NCBI GenBank assembly: GCA_963668185.1
Contig: OY764162.1
Coordinates: 2,715,408-2,779,407, forward strand
DNA from: G963668185 sp963668185
GTDB taxonomy: Bacteria; Chloroflexota; Dehalococcoidia; Lucifugimonadales; G963668185
DNA length: 64,000 nt
Direction of reading: 5' to 3'
The notes under the pieces were generated by a model. That model worked only from the letters and a program-made list of their open reading frames with translations. It made no database searches and was not told where the DNA came from. Position numbers and translations under genes: made by a program. Shown here piece by piece: positions 51,975-60,367 of the stretch; position 1 is the first letter of the stretch; each line of letters starts with the position of its first letter.

Positions 51975-53182
51975 ACGCTGACGAAGGGCGGGACGCGGCG
52001 GTAAGCTTCGCCGACGAGGGGAGCTACCAACTCCTGCTTCGCCAGATGGGCAGGAGCTTTCCTAACCACTGGCACTACGACGAGGGCCACTACCGGAAGG
52101 AGTTGGAGGCCTTCTGGTACAGCATGTGGATATACGCGTGCCGATCGGAAGAGATCGGCTCGCCGAGGGACTACAGGGTGGTTTCCATTGGGGACCAGAA
52201 CGTCATCGTCACGCGCGACCTTCAAGGCAACGCGCGGGCGTTTCACAATACGTGCCGGCATCGCGGCTCGATACTGTGCACGCAGGACGAGGGCCGGTTC
52301 GAGGGCGGGTCGATCGTCTGCCCGTACCACGCGTGGACTTACTCGCTGGAAGGCGATCTGATCGCCACGCCGCACCAGCTTGAGTCGGCGGACTTCGACA
52401 TGAGGGACTACTCGCTGTACGGCGTCGCGGTCGGCGAGTGGGGCGGCTTCGTGTTCGTGAACCTCGCGGGGGAGCGCGCGGAGCCGTTGGAGGACTCGCT
52501 TGGCGACGCGCCTACGAGGCTCAAGAACTACCGCTTCCAGGACCTGCGCCTCGGGTTCCGGTACGTGGCGGACCTGAAGGCGAACTGGAAGCTGTGGTTC
52601 GAGAACTTCACGGAGTGCTTCCACTGCCCACAGGTGCACCCGGAGTTGATCAGCCTGGTGCCGATCTTCGCCAAGGGGCTGGGGGACGTGCGACAGGACC
52701 CGGAGTGGACGCCGAGCGGCGGCGAGTCTATGACGCTGGTGGGCGCGGACATCGTGCCCGGCGGCATGACGTGGACGATGGACGGTCAACTCAGCGGCCC
52801 GCCGATCAGCACGCTGACCGAATCGGAATTGAACACGCCGAGGGACGGCACGATCCTGCGGCCCAGCCTGTTCATCAGAGCGCACCCGGACTTCGTGCAT
52901 ACGCAGCGGCTGCTGCCGACCGGGCCGAACACGCTGCAACTCACGTGGGACTACCTGTTCGAGCCTGAGACGATGGCGCGGGACGACTTCGACGCCAAGC
53001 GCGCGTACGAACTGTGGCAGATCACGAACATGCAGGACGGGCAGAACGTGGAGTGGCAGCAGGCAGGCATCGAGGGCGGGCGGAGGCACCATGACTACAG
53101 CGTGTTCGTGCCACAGGAGACGGGGCCGAACGCTATCAACCAGTGGATCATAGCGAGGATGAACGGAGGGCACGAGGATTGA
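51968..53182 (+). CDS. Rieske oxygenase alpha subunit, paralogue 5
   Basis: A 404-residue protein. Rieske ligands in CRHRGSILC and CPYHAWTY; the mononuclear iron site reads ECFHCPQVHPEL as in paralogues 2 and 3, although the rest of the catalytic domain (GGESMTLVGADIVPGGMTW) is closer to paralogue 4. ATG at 51968 overlaps the previous stop. A longer frame reaches back into paralogue 4 and is not used. Mosaic similarity is consistent with gene conversion. Confidence 0.92.
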   Translation: MVNADEGRDAAVSFADEGSYQLLLRQMGRSFPNHWHYDEGHYRKELEAFWYSMWIYACRSEEIGSPRDYRVVSIGDQNVIVTRDLQGNARAFHNTCRHRGSILCTQDEGRFEGGSIVCPYHAWTYSLEGDLIATPHQLESADFDMRDYSLYGVAVGEWGGFVFVNLAGERAEPLEDSLGDAPTRLKNYRFQDLRLGFRYVADLKANWKLWFENFTECFHCPQVHPELISLVPIFAKGLGDVRQDPEWTPSGGESMTLVGADIVPGGMTWTMDGQLSGPPISTLTESELNTPRDGTILRPSLFIRAHPDFVHTQRLLPTGPNTLQLTWDYLFEPETMARDDFDAKRAYELWQITNMQDGQNVEWQQAGIEGGRRHHDYSVFVPQETGPNAINQWIIARMNGGHED

Positions 53183-54399
53183 ACGCAAATACCACGCCGA
53201 ACACAGTCGTTAGCTCCGTCAGCGCCGACCTCAGGCCGACGCTGGTGCTGGACGAGATGGGAAAGAGCACGCCCAACCACTGGCACTATGACGAGGAGCA
53301 CTACCGGAAGGAGTTGGACGTCTTCTGGCACAGCATGTGGATATTCGCCTGCCGTTCCGAGGAGGTCGCCTCGCCGAGGGACTACAAGGTGGTCACTATC
53401 GGCGAGCAGAACGTCGTGATCACCCGTGACCTCAAGGGCGCGGTTCGGGCGTTCCACAACACCTGCCGGCATCGCGGCTCGATACTGTGCACGCAGGAGA
53501 CGGGCCGGTTCGAGGGCGGGTCGATAGTCTGCCCGTACCACGCGTGGACGTACTCGCTGGAAGGCGACCTGATCGCGACGCCTCACCAGTTGGAGTCGGC
53601 GGACTTCGACATGAAGGACTACTCGCTGTACAACGTGGCGGTCGGCGAGTGGGGCGGGTTCGTGTTCGTCAACCTGGCGGGCGACAGGGCCGAGCCGCTG
53701 GAGAAGGCGCTCGGCGACTCTCCTGCACGGCTTGAGAACTACCGGCTTGAGGAGTTGCGGATCGGGTACCGTTACGTGGCGAACCTGAAGGCGAACTGGA
53801 AGCTGTGGTTCGAGAACTTTTCCGAGTGCTACCACTGCCCGTCGGTGCACCCGGAGTTGATCAGCATCGTGCCGGTGTACCAGAAGGGACTGGTGGACGT
53901 GCGGCAGGACCCGGAGTGGGCGCCGAGCGGCGGCGAGTCGATGACGCTGGTGGGCGCGGACATCATCCCCGGCGGCAAGACGTGGACGATGGACGGCCAA
54001 CTGAGCGGCCCTGCGATCAGCACGCTCTCGGAAGTGGAGCGCATGACGCCTATCGGCGGCACGATCATCAGGCCGAGCCTGTTCCTGAGCGCGCACCCGG
54101 ACTACATTCACACGCAGCGGCTGCTGCCGACGGGGCCGAACACGATCGAGTTGGTCTGGGACTACCTGTTCGAGCCGGAGACGATGGAGCGCGACGGCTT
54201 CGATCCCAAGCGCGCGTACGAGTTGTGGCAGATCACGAACTTCCAGGACGCGCAGAACGTCGAGTGGCAGCAGTCGGGCATCGAGGCCGGGCGGCATCAC
54301 CACGACGCGAACGTGTTCTCGCCTCAGGAGACGGGGCCGTACTGGTTCCACCGCTGGGTCGAGGACTCGTTCGCCGCGGCGGGGGTCAGCGCGGAGTAG
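53179..54399 (+). CDS. Rieske oxygenase alpha subunit, paralogue 6
   Basis: A 406-residue protein. Rieske ligands in CRHRGSILC and CPYHAWTY; mononuclear iron ligands in ECYHCPSVHPEL and the Asp in NFQDAQNVEWQQS. The opening reads HWHYDEEHYRKELDVFWHSMW (a His replaces the usual Tyr). A TTG start overlaps the paralogue 5 stop by 4 bp (TTGA), with GGAGGGCACGAGGA as ribosome site. It is the last gene of the array; convergent with the repeat-built gene. Confidence 0.91.
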   Translation: MNANTTPNTVVSSVSADLRPTLVLDEMGKSTPNHWHYDEEHYRKELDVFWHSMWIFACRSEEVASPRDYKVVTIGEQNVVITRDLKGAVRAFHNTCRHRGSILCTQETGRFEGGSIVCPYHAWTYSLEGDLIATPHQLESADFDMKDYSLYNVAVGEWGGFVFVNLAGDRAEPLEKALGDSPARLENYRLEELRIGYRYVANLKANWKLWFENFSECYHCPSVHPELISIVPVYQKGLVDVRQDPEWAPSGGESMTLVGADIIPGGKTWTMDGQLSGPAISTLSEVERMTPIGGTIIRPSLFLSAHPDYIHTQRLLPTGPNTIELVWDYLFEPETMERDGFDPKRAYELWQITNFQDAQNVEWQQSGIEAGRHHHDANVFSPQETGPYWFHRWVEDSFAAAGVSAE

Positions 54400-54437
54400 G
54401 GGCGCCTTCGGCAGGCTCAGGACGCGGTCAGGGGGCA

Positions 54438-55970
54438 TCAGGGCGGGTTCTCTGCCGGGGTGGCGGGTTCGTCATCGGGTTCGGCGAGGGACGCGCCGGC
54501 CGACCCCATCCCGGCCTTCCCCAGCAGACTGGGGAAGGGGTCAGAAGGGGCGGGTTCGGGCGGATGGATTCCCGCCTTCGCGGAAATGACGGAGGGGTTG
54601 TCGGAGGACCCCATCCCGGCCTTCCCCAGCAGACTGGGGAAGGGGTCAGACGGATCGGGTTCGCCATCGGCGGGTTCGGGCGGATGGATTCCCGCCTTCG
54701 CGGGAATGACGGAGGGGTTGTCGGAGGACCCCATCCCGGCCTTCCCCAGCAGACTGGGGAAGGGGTCAGAGGGGGCGGGTTCGTCAGCGGTGGGTTCGGG
54801 TTCGGGCGGATGGATTTGCGCCCGCGCGGCAATGACGGTTGGGTCATCGGGATATTCGGTCCAGGGGTCGAAGCCGCAGTCGCAGGACGCGGTGCGGTGA
54901 GGACATGCGATACGGATGGGGCCGCGGCATGAGTCGCGGATGCGCCTGACCGCGTCCATGATTTCGCCGGCCGCTATGGAATGTTCGACGGCCGGGCGGG
55001 CGTGTTCGCTGAAGTAGTGCTCCTCTCCGTTGTGTATGATCATGCTGGCGAGTTTGCTGGGGTAAACGACTCTGGGGTCCGGGGGCGGCGGGCGCCTGCC
55101 GACGGCGTCCATAAGGGCGTTGGCTGCTTTGGAGACGGCTCGATTGTTGACGCCGGTGTCTTCGCTGTGTCCGTATGTGTTGGAGTACGGGGGTTCGTAG
55201 CCGGCGAGGATGTCGGGAGCCCCATCCCTGCCTTCCCCAGCAGACTGGGGAAGGGGTGAGAGGGAGGCTCCGTTGGCGTCTGCGGAAGGGGGAACCCCAT
55301 CCCGGCCTTCCCCAGCAGACTGGGGAAGGGGTGAGAGGGAGGCTCCAGCAGACTGGGGAAGGGGTTTGAGGGAGGCGCCAGCAGACTGGGGAAGGGGGTT
55401 TAGTTCTGCGTCGGCGTAGGTGTCGTGGTGGAGGGGGCCGGGGGCGTCGTCGAAGCCACGGCGTAGCAGTTCTTTGGCGGCGTCTATGCGGTGGTGGGGC
55501 CCGAAGCCGGGCATGAAGCCTAGCATGACGTCTATGAGGAATCGTATGGCTTGTCGTCCTCCGTCGGTCTCGGCGCGTATGAAGCGTGCGAGGTCTGGGT
55601 TCAGGCCGGTGGTGTCCAGGGTGTCTGTGGGAACCCCATCCCGTCCTTCCCCAGCAGACTGGGGAAGGGGTTTTAGTTCTGTGTGCACGGCGTCCCGGCC
55701 TTCCCCCTCGAGGGACTCGGGGCAGGCTCCGCCAGACTGGGGAAGGGGTTTGAGAGCGCGTTGGGCTGCGGGCTGGCTGGCGAACTCTTTGGCTTCTTCG
55801 AAGCCGAGCTTGATGAGTTGGCGGGCGGCGTCTAGCCTGTGGTAGGGCTTGGCGCCGCGGATCTGGTCCTGCATGGCTGCGACTAGGAAACGGACGATGC
55901 GTCTGCCGTCGTCGGTTTCTTCTCGGACGATGCGTTGTATGGGTGATATGGTGTGCGCTTCGGTATCCAT
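54438..55970 (-). CDS. Repeat-invaded protein with two helical repeats and a Cys-rich C-terminus
   Basis: A 510-residue open frame with no known family. Two copies of a helical unit (TDDGRRIVRFLVAAMQDQI..PYHRLDAARQLIKLGFEEA and TDGGRQAIRFLIDVML..PHHRIDAAKELLRRGFDDA) are separated and followed by peptides translated from the window's palindromic repeat. Frame 1 copies read KPLPQSAGEGRDGV and SPLPQSAGEGRDG; C-terminal copies read DPFPSLLGKAGMGS and a second repeat reads IPAKAGIHPPEP. A Cys/His cluster (RIACPHRTASCDCGFDPW) may bind zinc. ATG at 55970. The frame stays open through about nine inserts, so it may be translated, or it may be a chance-open decaying gene. Confidence 0.55.
   Translation of the reverse strand: MDTEAHTISPIQRIVREETDDGRRIVRFLVAAMQDQIRGAKPYHRLDAARQLIKLGFEEAKEFASQPAAQRALKPLPQSGGACPESLEGEGRDAVHTELKPLPQSAGEGRDGVPTDTLDTTGLNPDLARFIRAETDGGRQAIRFLIDVMLGFMPGFGPHHRIDAAKELLRRGFDDAPGPLHHDTYADAELNPLPQSAGASLKPLPQSAGASLSPLPQSAGEGRDGVPPSADANGASLSPLPQSAGEGRDGAPDILAGYEPPYSNTYGHSEDTGVNNRAVSKAANALMDAVGRRPPPPDPRVVYPSKLASMIIHNGEEHYFSEHARPAVEHSIAAGEIMDAVRRIRDSCRGPIRIACPHRTASCDCGFDPWTEYPDDPTVIAARAQIHPPEPEPTADEPAPSDPFPSLLGKAGMGSSDNPSVIPAKAGIHPPEPADGEPDPSDPFPSLLGKAGMGSSDNPSVISAKAGIHPPEPAPSDPFPSLLGKAGMGSAGASLAEPDDEPATPAENPP
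54504..54772. repeat. Three REP units and two GGATTCCCGCC units in the 3' part of the repeat-built gene
   Basis: CTTCCCCAG-N4-CTGGGGAAG cores lie at 54516-54537, 54621-54642 and 54741-54762, spaced 105 and 120 bp. Between them are inverted repeats ATTCCCGCCTTCG-CGGGAATGAC (about 54577-54592 and 54689-54707). Together they make two near-identical composite units of about 115 bp. Confidence 0.85.
55220..55397. repeat. REP cluster in the middle of the repeat-built gene
   Basis: Full cores at 55232-55253 and 55307-55328, plus two truncated copies lacking the 5' half-stem (55344-55360 and 55380-55396), each followed by AAGGGG and GAGGGAGGC. Confidence 0.85.
55634..55747. repeat. REP copies between the two helical repeats of the repeat-built gene
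   Basis: A full core at 55646-55667 and a rearranged copy at 55697-55747 whose 5' half-stem is interrupted by a CCCTCGAGGGACTCGGGGCA insert; the same insert occurs in intergenic DNA at about 57978-58005. Confidence 0.75.
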
Positions 55971-56275
55971 AGGTTCTATGATAGCGGGCGCGTACCAGTG
56001 TGTCAAGGGGAGGGGGAGTGGATACTGAATAGTGGCGAGTGGGGAGCGGACGGGCGGTTGGTTGATGGGGGCGGGCGTTTGTGGAGGGCGGGAGGTTTAA
56101 GATTCTTCGCTGCGCTCAGAATGACAGTGGAGGGGGCGGGGGTTGGCAGGCGTGACGTTCCCCGCCCCGCTGGATTCCGGCTGGCCCCGGGTTCACGCTG
56201 GCGGTGCTGGGCGTTGTTGGGAGGGTCTCCTTGCGCGGGCAGGGCGGGACCAGAGAGTCGTTCCCTTCGCGTCAG
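55971..56275. other. Intergenic region with repeat fragments
   Basis: 305 bp without a credible gene. It contains the GATTCTTCGCTGCGCTCAGAATGACAG-type repeat (56099-56140, also at 57908-57946, in two pieces here) and a CCCCGCCCCGCTGGATTCCGGCTGG unit seen again at about 57760. No promoter was convincing. Confidence 0.6.
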
Positions 56276-56962
56276 TCACTGGTAGGCCGCCCACGCCGGG
56301 TAGAATCGGAACAAGTACCAGTATGCAAGAACACTAGCTGCGGCAAGGATGAGAGGGACGGTGTGTCGTAGGGAGGGCAATGGCGAATCGGAGAGTATCT
56401 CTGGGCCTTCGCGTCCTGTTGTCAGCATCGAGAGGGAAACAATCCACGTGAGGGACATGACGATCAACGGCAACGTCATACGAGGGAGGATGTACTCTCC
56501 GCCTGACTCATACATAATAGTGTGCAGGAACATGGCCCCGCTCGTCCCCGCTATGGGGCCTAGTAGCCATGTTGCGTACAGGATCACGTAGCCGAGTCGG
56601 GCGAAATCGCTTAGGAGAGGCCTTCCTAGGATTGTGACGAAGACGTGGTAGAACCATGGCAAGAGGAAGGCTACCGAGTATATGGCCCCGAGAACGGCAT
56701 GGCGGAAGGGGCTGAGGCCCTCATCCTTTGCCAGCTTGTAAGCTATCAGAGCCGCCGGAAGCGCCCACACTGCCCCGGCGAGCAGCATGACCTTAGCGAT
56801 AGGGATGACGATGAATGGGAGCGCCATAGGGACGGTCTCCCCATAGAACACTATAGACACCGGCCCCAGAGCGAAGAGGGATGCGGATAAGACAACAAAC
56901 CATCTCACGAGACTGCCCGACAGTGATCGGGGTTTCCCATGGCCCTGAACTCTGTCGTGCAT
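56276..56962 (-). CDS. Multi-pass membrane protein, family M copy 1
   Basis: A 228-residue integral membrane protein with about six predicted transmembrane segments. It shares with two other proteins in the window the pattern A(I/L)YS-x4-(L)PW; here HAVLGAIYSVAFLLPWFYHV. ATG at 56962 follows AAAGGTGACATC; an upstream TTG is possible. No transport or enzymatic signature was recognised. It is followed after 313 bp by the repeat-built gene on the same strand. Confidence 0.65.
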   Translation of the reverse strand: MHDRVQGHGKPRSLSGSLVRWFVVLSASLFALGPVSIVFYGETVPMALPFIVIPIAKVMLLAGAVWALPAALIAYKLAKDEGLSPFRHAVLGAIYSVAFLLPWFYHVFVTILGRPLLSDFARLGYVILYATWLLGPIAGTSGAMFLHTIMYESGGEYILPRMTLPLIVMSLTWIVSLSMLTTGREGPEILSDSPLPSLRHTVPLILAAASVLAYWYLFRFYPAWAAYQ

Positions 56963-57031
56963 CAAGATGTCACCTTTATTAGGCCAGTCGGAACTCAAAT
57001 GGTTGATGTCTGCAATTCATGTTCCGAAACG

Positions 57032-57619
57032 TCAATCGAAGGATAGTATGTAGAGCACTGACACCGCAGCCGATAACCACGAAAACACAAATGGTAAGTA
57101 GGCCCTAGCCTTCAGAAGATCGTGTGCGGTAGCGAACTGTCCCCTTGCCCTGGCCTTCAGGAAAACCAGTCCACATGCGGTCCATGCTAGGAGCATTGCG
57201 GACCAGACTGTATAGCCGAGGATTCTCAGATCAGGATTCACATATTGTCCAGCATCTCCTCCGCCCATCAGGAACCCGACCCCGACCGCGTGCTGACCCC
57301 AGAAGACTATAGGGCCATAAAGCCATGCGAGAAGCAACAGACCATAACTGAAGACCATCAAGGTCTTGGGCAGTCGCTGTCTCGATAGAGCCACGGCCAG
57401 AAGTATCCATGGTATCAGCATAAGGGCGGAATACACCGCTCCGGTCAGTCTTGGACGGTCGATGTTGACTTGCGCGCGAATAGAAGAATTCCGAATGATG
57501 ACAGCCGCGAATGGGGCCCACACTACACCTAACGCCACTAAAACCACACTCATTACCATGGAGATCAAATAAGGAACGATGAACACTAGTGTTAGAACGA
57601 CTGCGGCTTCGGGAGTCAT
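57032..57619 (-). CDS. Multi-pass membrane protein, family M copy 2
   Basis: A 195-residue membrane protein with about five predicted transmembrane segments. WAPFAAVIIR and GAVYSALMLIPWILLAVA align with copies 1 and 3. The protein ends SVLYILSFD. ATG at 57619. It lies directly upstream of copy 1 on the same strand, about 70 bp apart, so the two may be cotranscribed. Confidence 0.65.
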   Translation of the reverse strand: MTPEAAVVLTLVFIVPYLISMVMSVVLVALGVVWAPFAAVIIRNSSIRAQVNIDRPRLTGAVYSALMLIPWILLAVALSRQRLPKTLMVFSYGLLLLAWLYGPIVFWGQHAVGVGFLMGGGDAGQYVNPDLRILGYTVWSAMLLAWTACGLVFLKARARGQFATAHDLLKARAYLPFVFSWLSAAVSVLYILSFD

Positions 57620-58095
57620 GGCCTAGAAACGACCTTGAGAACCATTGCATTCACCCTGGTGCTTGGTGTGGCCTTCGAGGATGCTAACACAGCGGGCATG
57701 ACGGACGGCGCGGGCGGTTCGCGAACCGCCCCTACGCTGAAGGGCTGGCAGTCGGGGATGCCCCGCCCTGCTGGATTCCGGCTGGGCCCGGGGTTCACGC
57801 TGGCGCGTGAATGCCGGAATGACGGATGGCGTGGGGAGCGTCCCCGCCCGGCTGGCGGAGTCCGTTGCTTGTCGGTGACGGAGGTTGGTTGGGGGTGGGA
57901 GGTTTTAGATTCTTCGCTGCGCTCAGAATGACAGTGGAGGGGGCGGCTCAGGGCGAACGGGCGCGGGGCAAGAGGCCCCCTCGAGGGACTCGGGGCAGGC
58001 TCTTGCGGACGATCCCTACGATTGCCGACGGACGGCGCGGGTCGTTCGACCGCGCCGCCTATCGCGCGTTCAGTTTTGACTGTTTGGGGCCTCCG
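57620..58095. other. Intergenic region of stacked dispersed repeats
   Basis: 475 bp with no credible gene. It contains the palindrome GGGCGGTTCG-CGAACCGCCC (57712-57731), a CTGGATTCCGGCTGGGCCC unit (about 57770), a GGAATGACGG end (57814-57823), the TTCGCTGCGCTCAGAATGAC repeat (57910-57933) and CCCTCGAGGGACTCGGGGCA (about 57978). Each occurs elsewhere in the window. Confidence 0.7.
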
Positions 58096-59706
58096 TCAGC
58101 CCTGTTGCTGGGACTGGATTGCGCCCTGGTTCTGTTCGACCAGGGACTGGAACTCCTCGTCGGAGAGGGGGCGGCGCTGGCGGAACCACGAGACCCAGTT
58201 GTCGCGGGTCTCCTGCGTCTCCTCGTGCGGCCACATGACCTTGAGGGACAGCGGGCGCACGGGGGGCCTGTAGCTCATCATCGGGACCTCGGTCAGATCC
58301 GTGCCGGACTCTTCGGCGAGCAGCATCATGACGTGCTCGCGGCAGCGGCGGCCCTGGCAGTGGCCCATGCCGGCGCGGGTGAGCCGCTTGACCTGGTCCG
58401 GGTTGACGGGGCCGTCCTTCAGGAGGGTGCCGAGGTTGCGCGCGCTCATCTGCTCCGACTCCCACTCAAGGTAGCGCGGGGGCGACACGTCGAGCAGTTC
58501 GCCCTTGGTGACCTCTTCGCACTGGCAGATGTACGCGCCGAGGCCGCCCGCGTTGATCAGCGCGTGCATCCAGCGCTTCCAGTGGGAGTGGACTTCGGAG
58601 GCTCCCGCGCCGTCCAGGGACGCGGCAAGCTCGGAGCGCCTCTCGTGGGCGGTGGCGCTGTCGATCGCGCCGAGGGACTCGGCGGCGGCGATGCCGGCTA
58701 TGCGGCCCTGCGCCTCGGCGATGGCGGGGTTGGCGGCCATCGCGTCGTTGTAGCCCGCGGCGTCTCCGGCGATGAACACGTTGTCGACGCTGGAGCGCAT
58801 CCACTCGTCGACGACCGGCGCCCAGCCGCCGCGCGCGGAGTCGAAGGCCAGCTCGCACTGGAGCAGCGCGGGTAGCTCGACGGTCGGGACCATGCCGATG
58901 GCGAGGACGACGGAGTCGCAGGCGATCTCGGTCTCGCTGCCGTCGACCACCTGGCCGTCGTCGTCGAGGCCGACGAGCACGACCGACTCGATGTCGTCGG
59001 TCTGGCTCTTCGCTTCCTTGATCGTGTGGGACGTGTAGAAGGCAACGCCTTGGCCCTCCAGCTCGGCGCGCAGGGCCGCGTCGCCCTGCACCTCGGACGC
59101 GACTTCGACGACGCCGGACACGGTGACGCCGCGCTCGACGGCCATCTTCGCGGTGTTGAGGCCGAGGTTGCCGGAGCCGAGCACGACCATGTTCTGCGCG
59201 GTGAGGGCCTGGTAGCGGGACATCAGCGAGTGCGCGCCGCCCGCGCCCATGCCGCCGGCGAACTGCCAGCCGTTGAAGCCCATGCCGAGGTCGCGCGCTC
59301 CGGCGGCGACGATCAGCCGCTCGTAGCCGAGAATCCAGGACCGCTCGGTGTCGGCGAGTCCGACCTGCGGGCCGTCCAGCATGCGGACGTTGCGGGTGTT
59401 GCGGAACGCGCCCCAGCAGTAGATGCCAAGCTGGATGTCGACGCCCGCCTCTTCGGCCTCCGCCAGCCCGGGGTTGGACTGGACGACGCGCTCCATCATC
59501 ACGCCGCGGTCGGCGGCGGTGGGCAGGATGCGCTGGCCGAAGTAGAGGGGTACGTCGAGGCCCATCATGGACATCTCGATCGGGTTTTCGTCGATCAACG
59601 TGACCTGTACGCCGGCCTTCGCGGCCTCCGTAGCGGCGGCGCAACCGGCGACTCCCGCGCCGATGACTACGAGAGGCGTGCGTTGCTCAACCTTTTGATA
59701 GACCAT
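58096..59706 (-). CDS. FAD/NAD-dependent oxidoreductase with BFD-type [2Fe-2S] domain
   Basis: A 536-residue protein. Two Rossmann folds: VVIGAGVAGCAAATEAAKAG (FAD) and VVLGSGNLGLNTAKMAVERG (NAD/FAD), plus FIAGDAAGYNDAMAANP. A BFD-like iron-sulfur domain follows, with CQCEE and GHCQGRRC. The order resembles the alpha-subunit-type oxidoreductases of opine, hydrogen cyanide or sarcosine metabolism (HcnB/SoxA/OoxA-like), which normally pair with a second flavoprotein and a small ferredoxin. No such partner is adjacent. Confidence 0.83.
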   Translation of the reverse strand: MVYQKVEQRTPLVVIGAGVAGCAAATEAAKAGVQVTLIDENPIEMSMMGLDVPLYFGQRILPTAADRGVMMERVVQSNPGLAEAEEAGVDIQLGIYCWGAFRNTRNVRMLDGPQVGLADTERSWILGYERLIVAAGARDLGMGFNGWQFAGGMGAGGAHSLMSRYQALTAQNMVVLGSGNLGLNTAKMAVERGVTVSGVVEVASEVQGDAALRAELEGQGVAFYTSHTIKEAKSQTDDIESVVLVGLDDDGQVVDGSETEIACDSVVLAIGMVPTVELPALLQCELAFDSARGGWAPVVDEWMRSSVDNVFIAGDAAGYNDAMAANPAIAEAQGRIAGIAAAESLGAIDSATAHERRSELAASLDGAGASEVHSHWKRWMHALINAGGLGAYICQCEEVTKGELLDVSPPRYLEWESEQMSARNLGTLLKDGPVNPDQVKRLTRAGMGHCQGRRCREHVMMLLAEESGTDLTEVPMMSYRPPVRPLSLKVMWPHEETQETRDNWVSWFRQRRPLSDEEFQSLVEQNQGAIQSQQQG

Positions 59707-60064
59707 GCTGTGTCCCCCGGTTTGCAGAGTATCTCGGCGGCGCTCGATGAAGCTTCCCCGGCGTTGGCGGGCCTTGCGGCACGTACCGCGCGGGAGGAGT
59801 CCGGCGCCACTCCGAAAGCGGTTCGATTGTAAGTTGCGGTTAGTAGGCCGTCAACATGGGGGCTCTGTTCAGTGTTGATGCGGTGGCCTAGCAATCGCCG
59901 CTATCACCCCATCTCAATCTTCCCCAGCAGACTGGGGAAGAGGCCAGAGGAGTATGAAGTCTGAACAGATACGCGTATGGAGCGTTCGGTGAATGAACGG
60001 CGGGCTCCTACCTGCCGCCGCCTCGCTTGTCTTGCCCGAACTGACGCACTACTATGGCTTTCGT
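59707..60064. other. Intergenic region with one REP copy
   Basis: No gene was credible. A REP unit sits at 59907-59942 (core 59919-59940). The rest has no clear promoter beyond AT-rich stretches near 59826 and 59980. Confidence 0.6.
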
Positions 60065-60367
60065 ATGAACAAGTCTATGGTAGGCGTGGGGCTGCTCGTC
60101 TCCGCGGCGCTCGCATTGATTGCGCTGGCAGTGGTGTCGGTGGTGATGGCCGAGGACTACCTGGGCTCGGGACGCTTAACCTCGTGGAGCTACGCGGCCT
60201 CCTGGTTGAACGGCATCCTGGGATTCTACGCATGGATGGCCGGCTGTCTTGGGATCAAGCTGGCGCTGAAGACGCGCGACGCCTTCGCCCATAACTTGGT
60301 TCTCGTGGTAATGTCGCTGGGTATCCTAGTCTTCGCGTTCAGCGGCTACTCGGAGGTTTGCGGATAA
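60065..60367 (+). CDS. Small membrane protein
   Basis: A 100-residue protein with three predicted transmembrane segments (MVGVGLLVSAALALIALAVV, then GILGFYAWMAGCLGIKL and VLVVMSLGILVFAF). No family recognised. ATG at 60065 is chosen; upstream frame is unconvincing. Its stop TAA overlaps the next ATG (TAATG), so it is translationally coupled to family M copy 3. Confidence 0.6.
   Translation: MNKSMVGVGLLVSAALALIALAVVSVVMAEDYLGSGRLTSWSYAASWLNGILGFYAWMAGCLGIKLALKTRDAFAHNLVLVVMSLGILVFAFSGYSEVCG

Noticed and set aside
46817..54438. Long minus-strand open frames across the Rieske array
   Set aside because: Several frames of 300-480 codons run opposite the six oxygenase genes with repetitive Arg/Val/Pro text. 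They repeat because the genes beneath are paralogues, and carry no domain.
55220..55400. Possible CRISPR array
   Set aside because: Repeat units are palindromic and similar, but spacing is irregular, units are truncated, and spacers are not unique; no cas gene is present.
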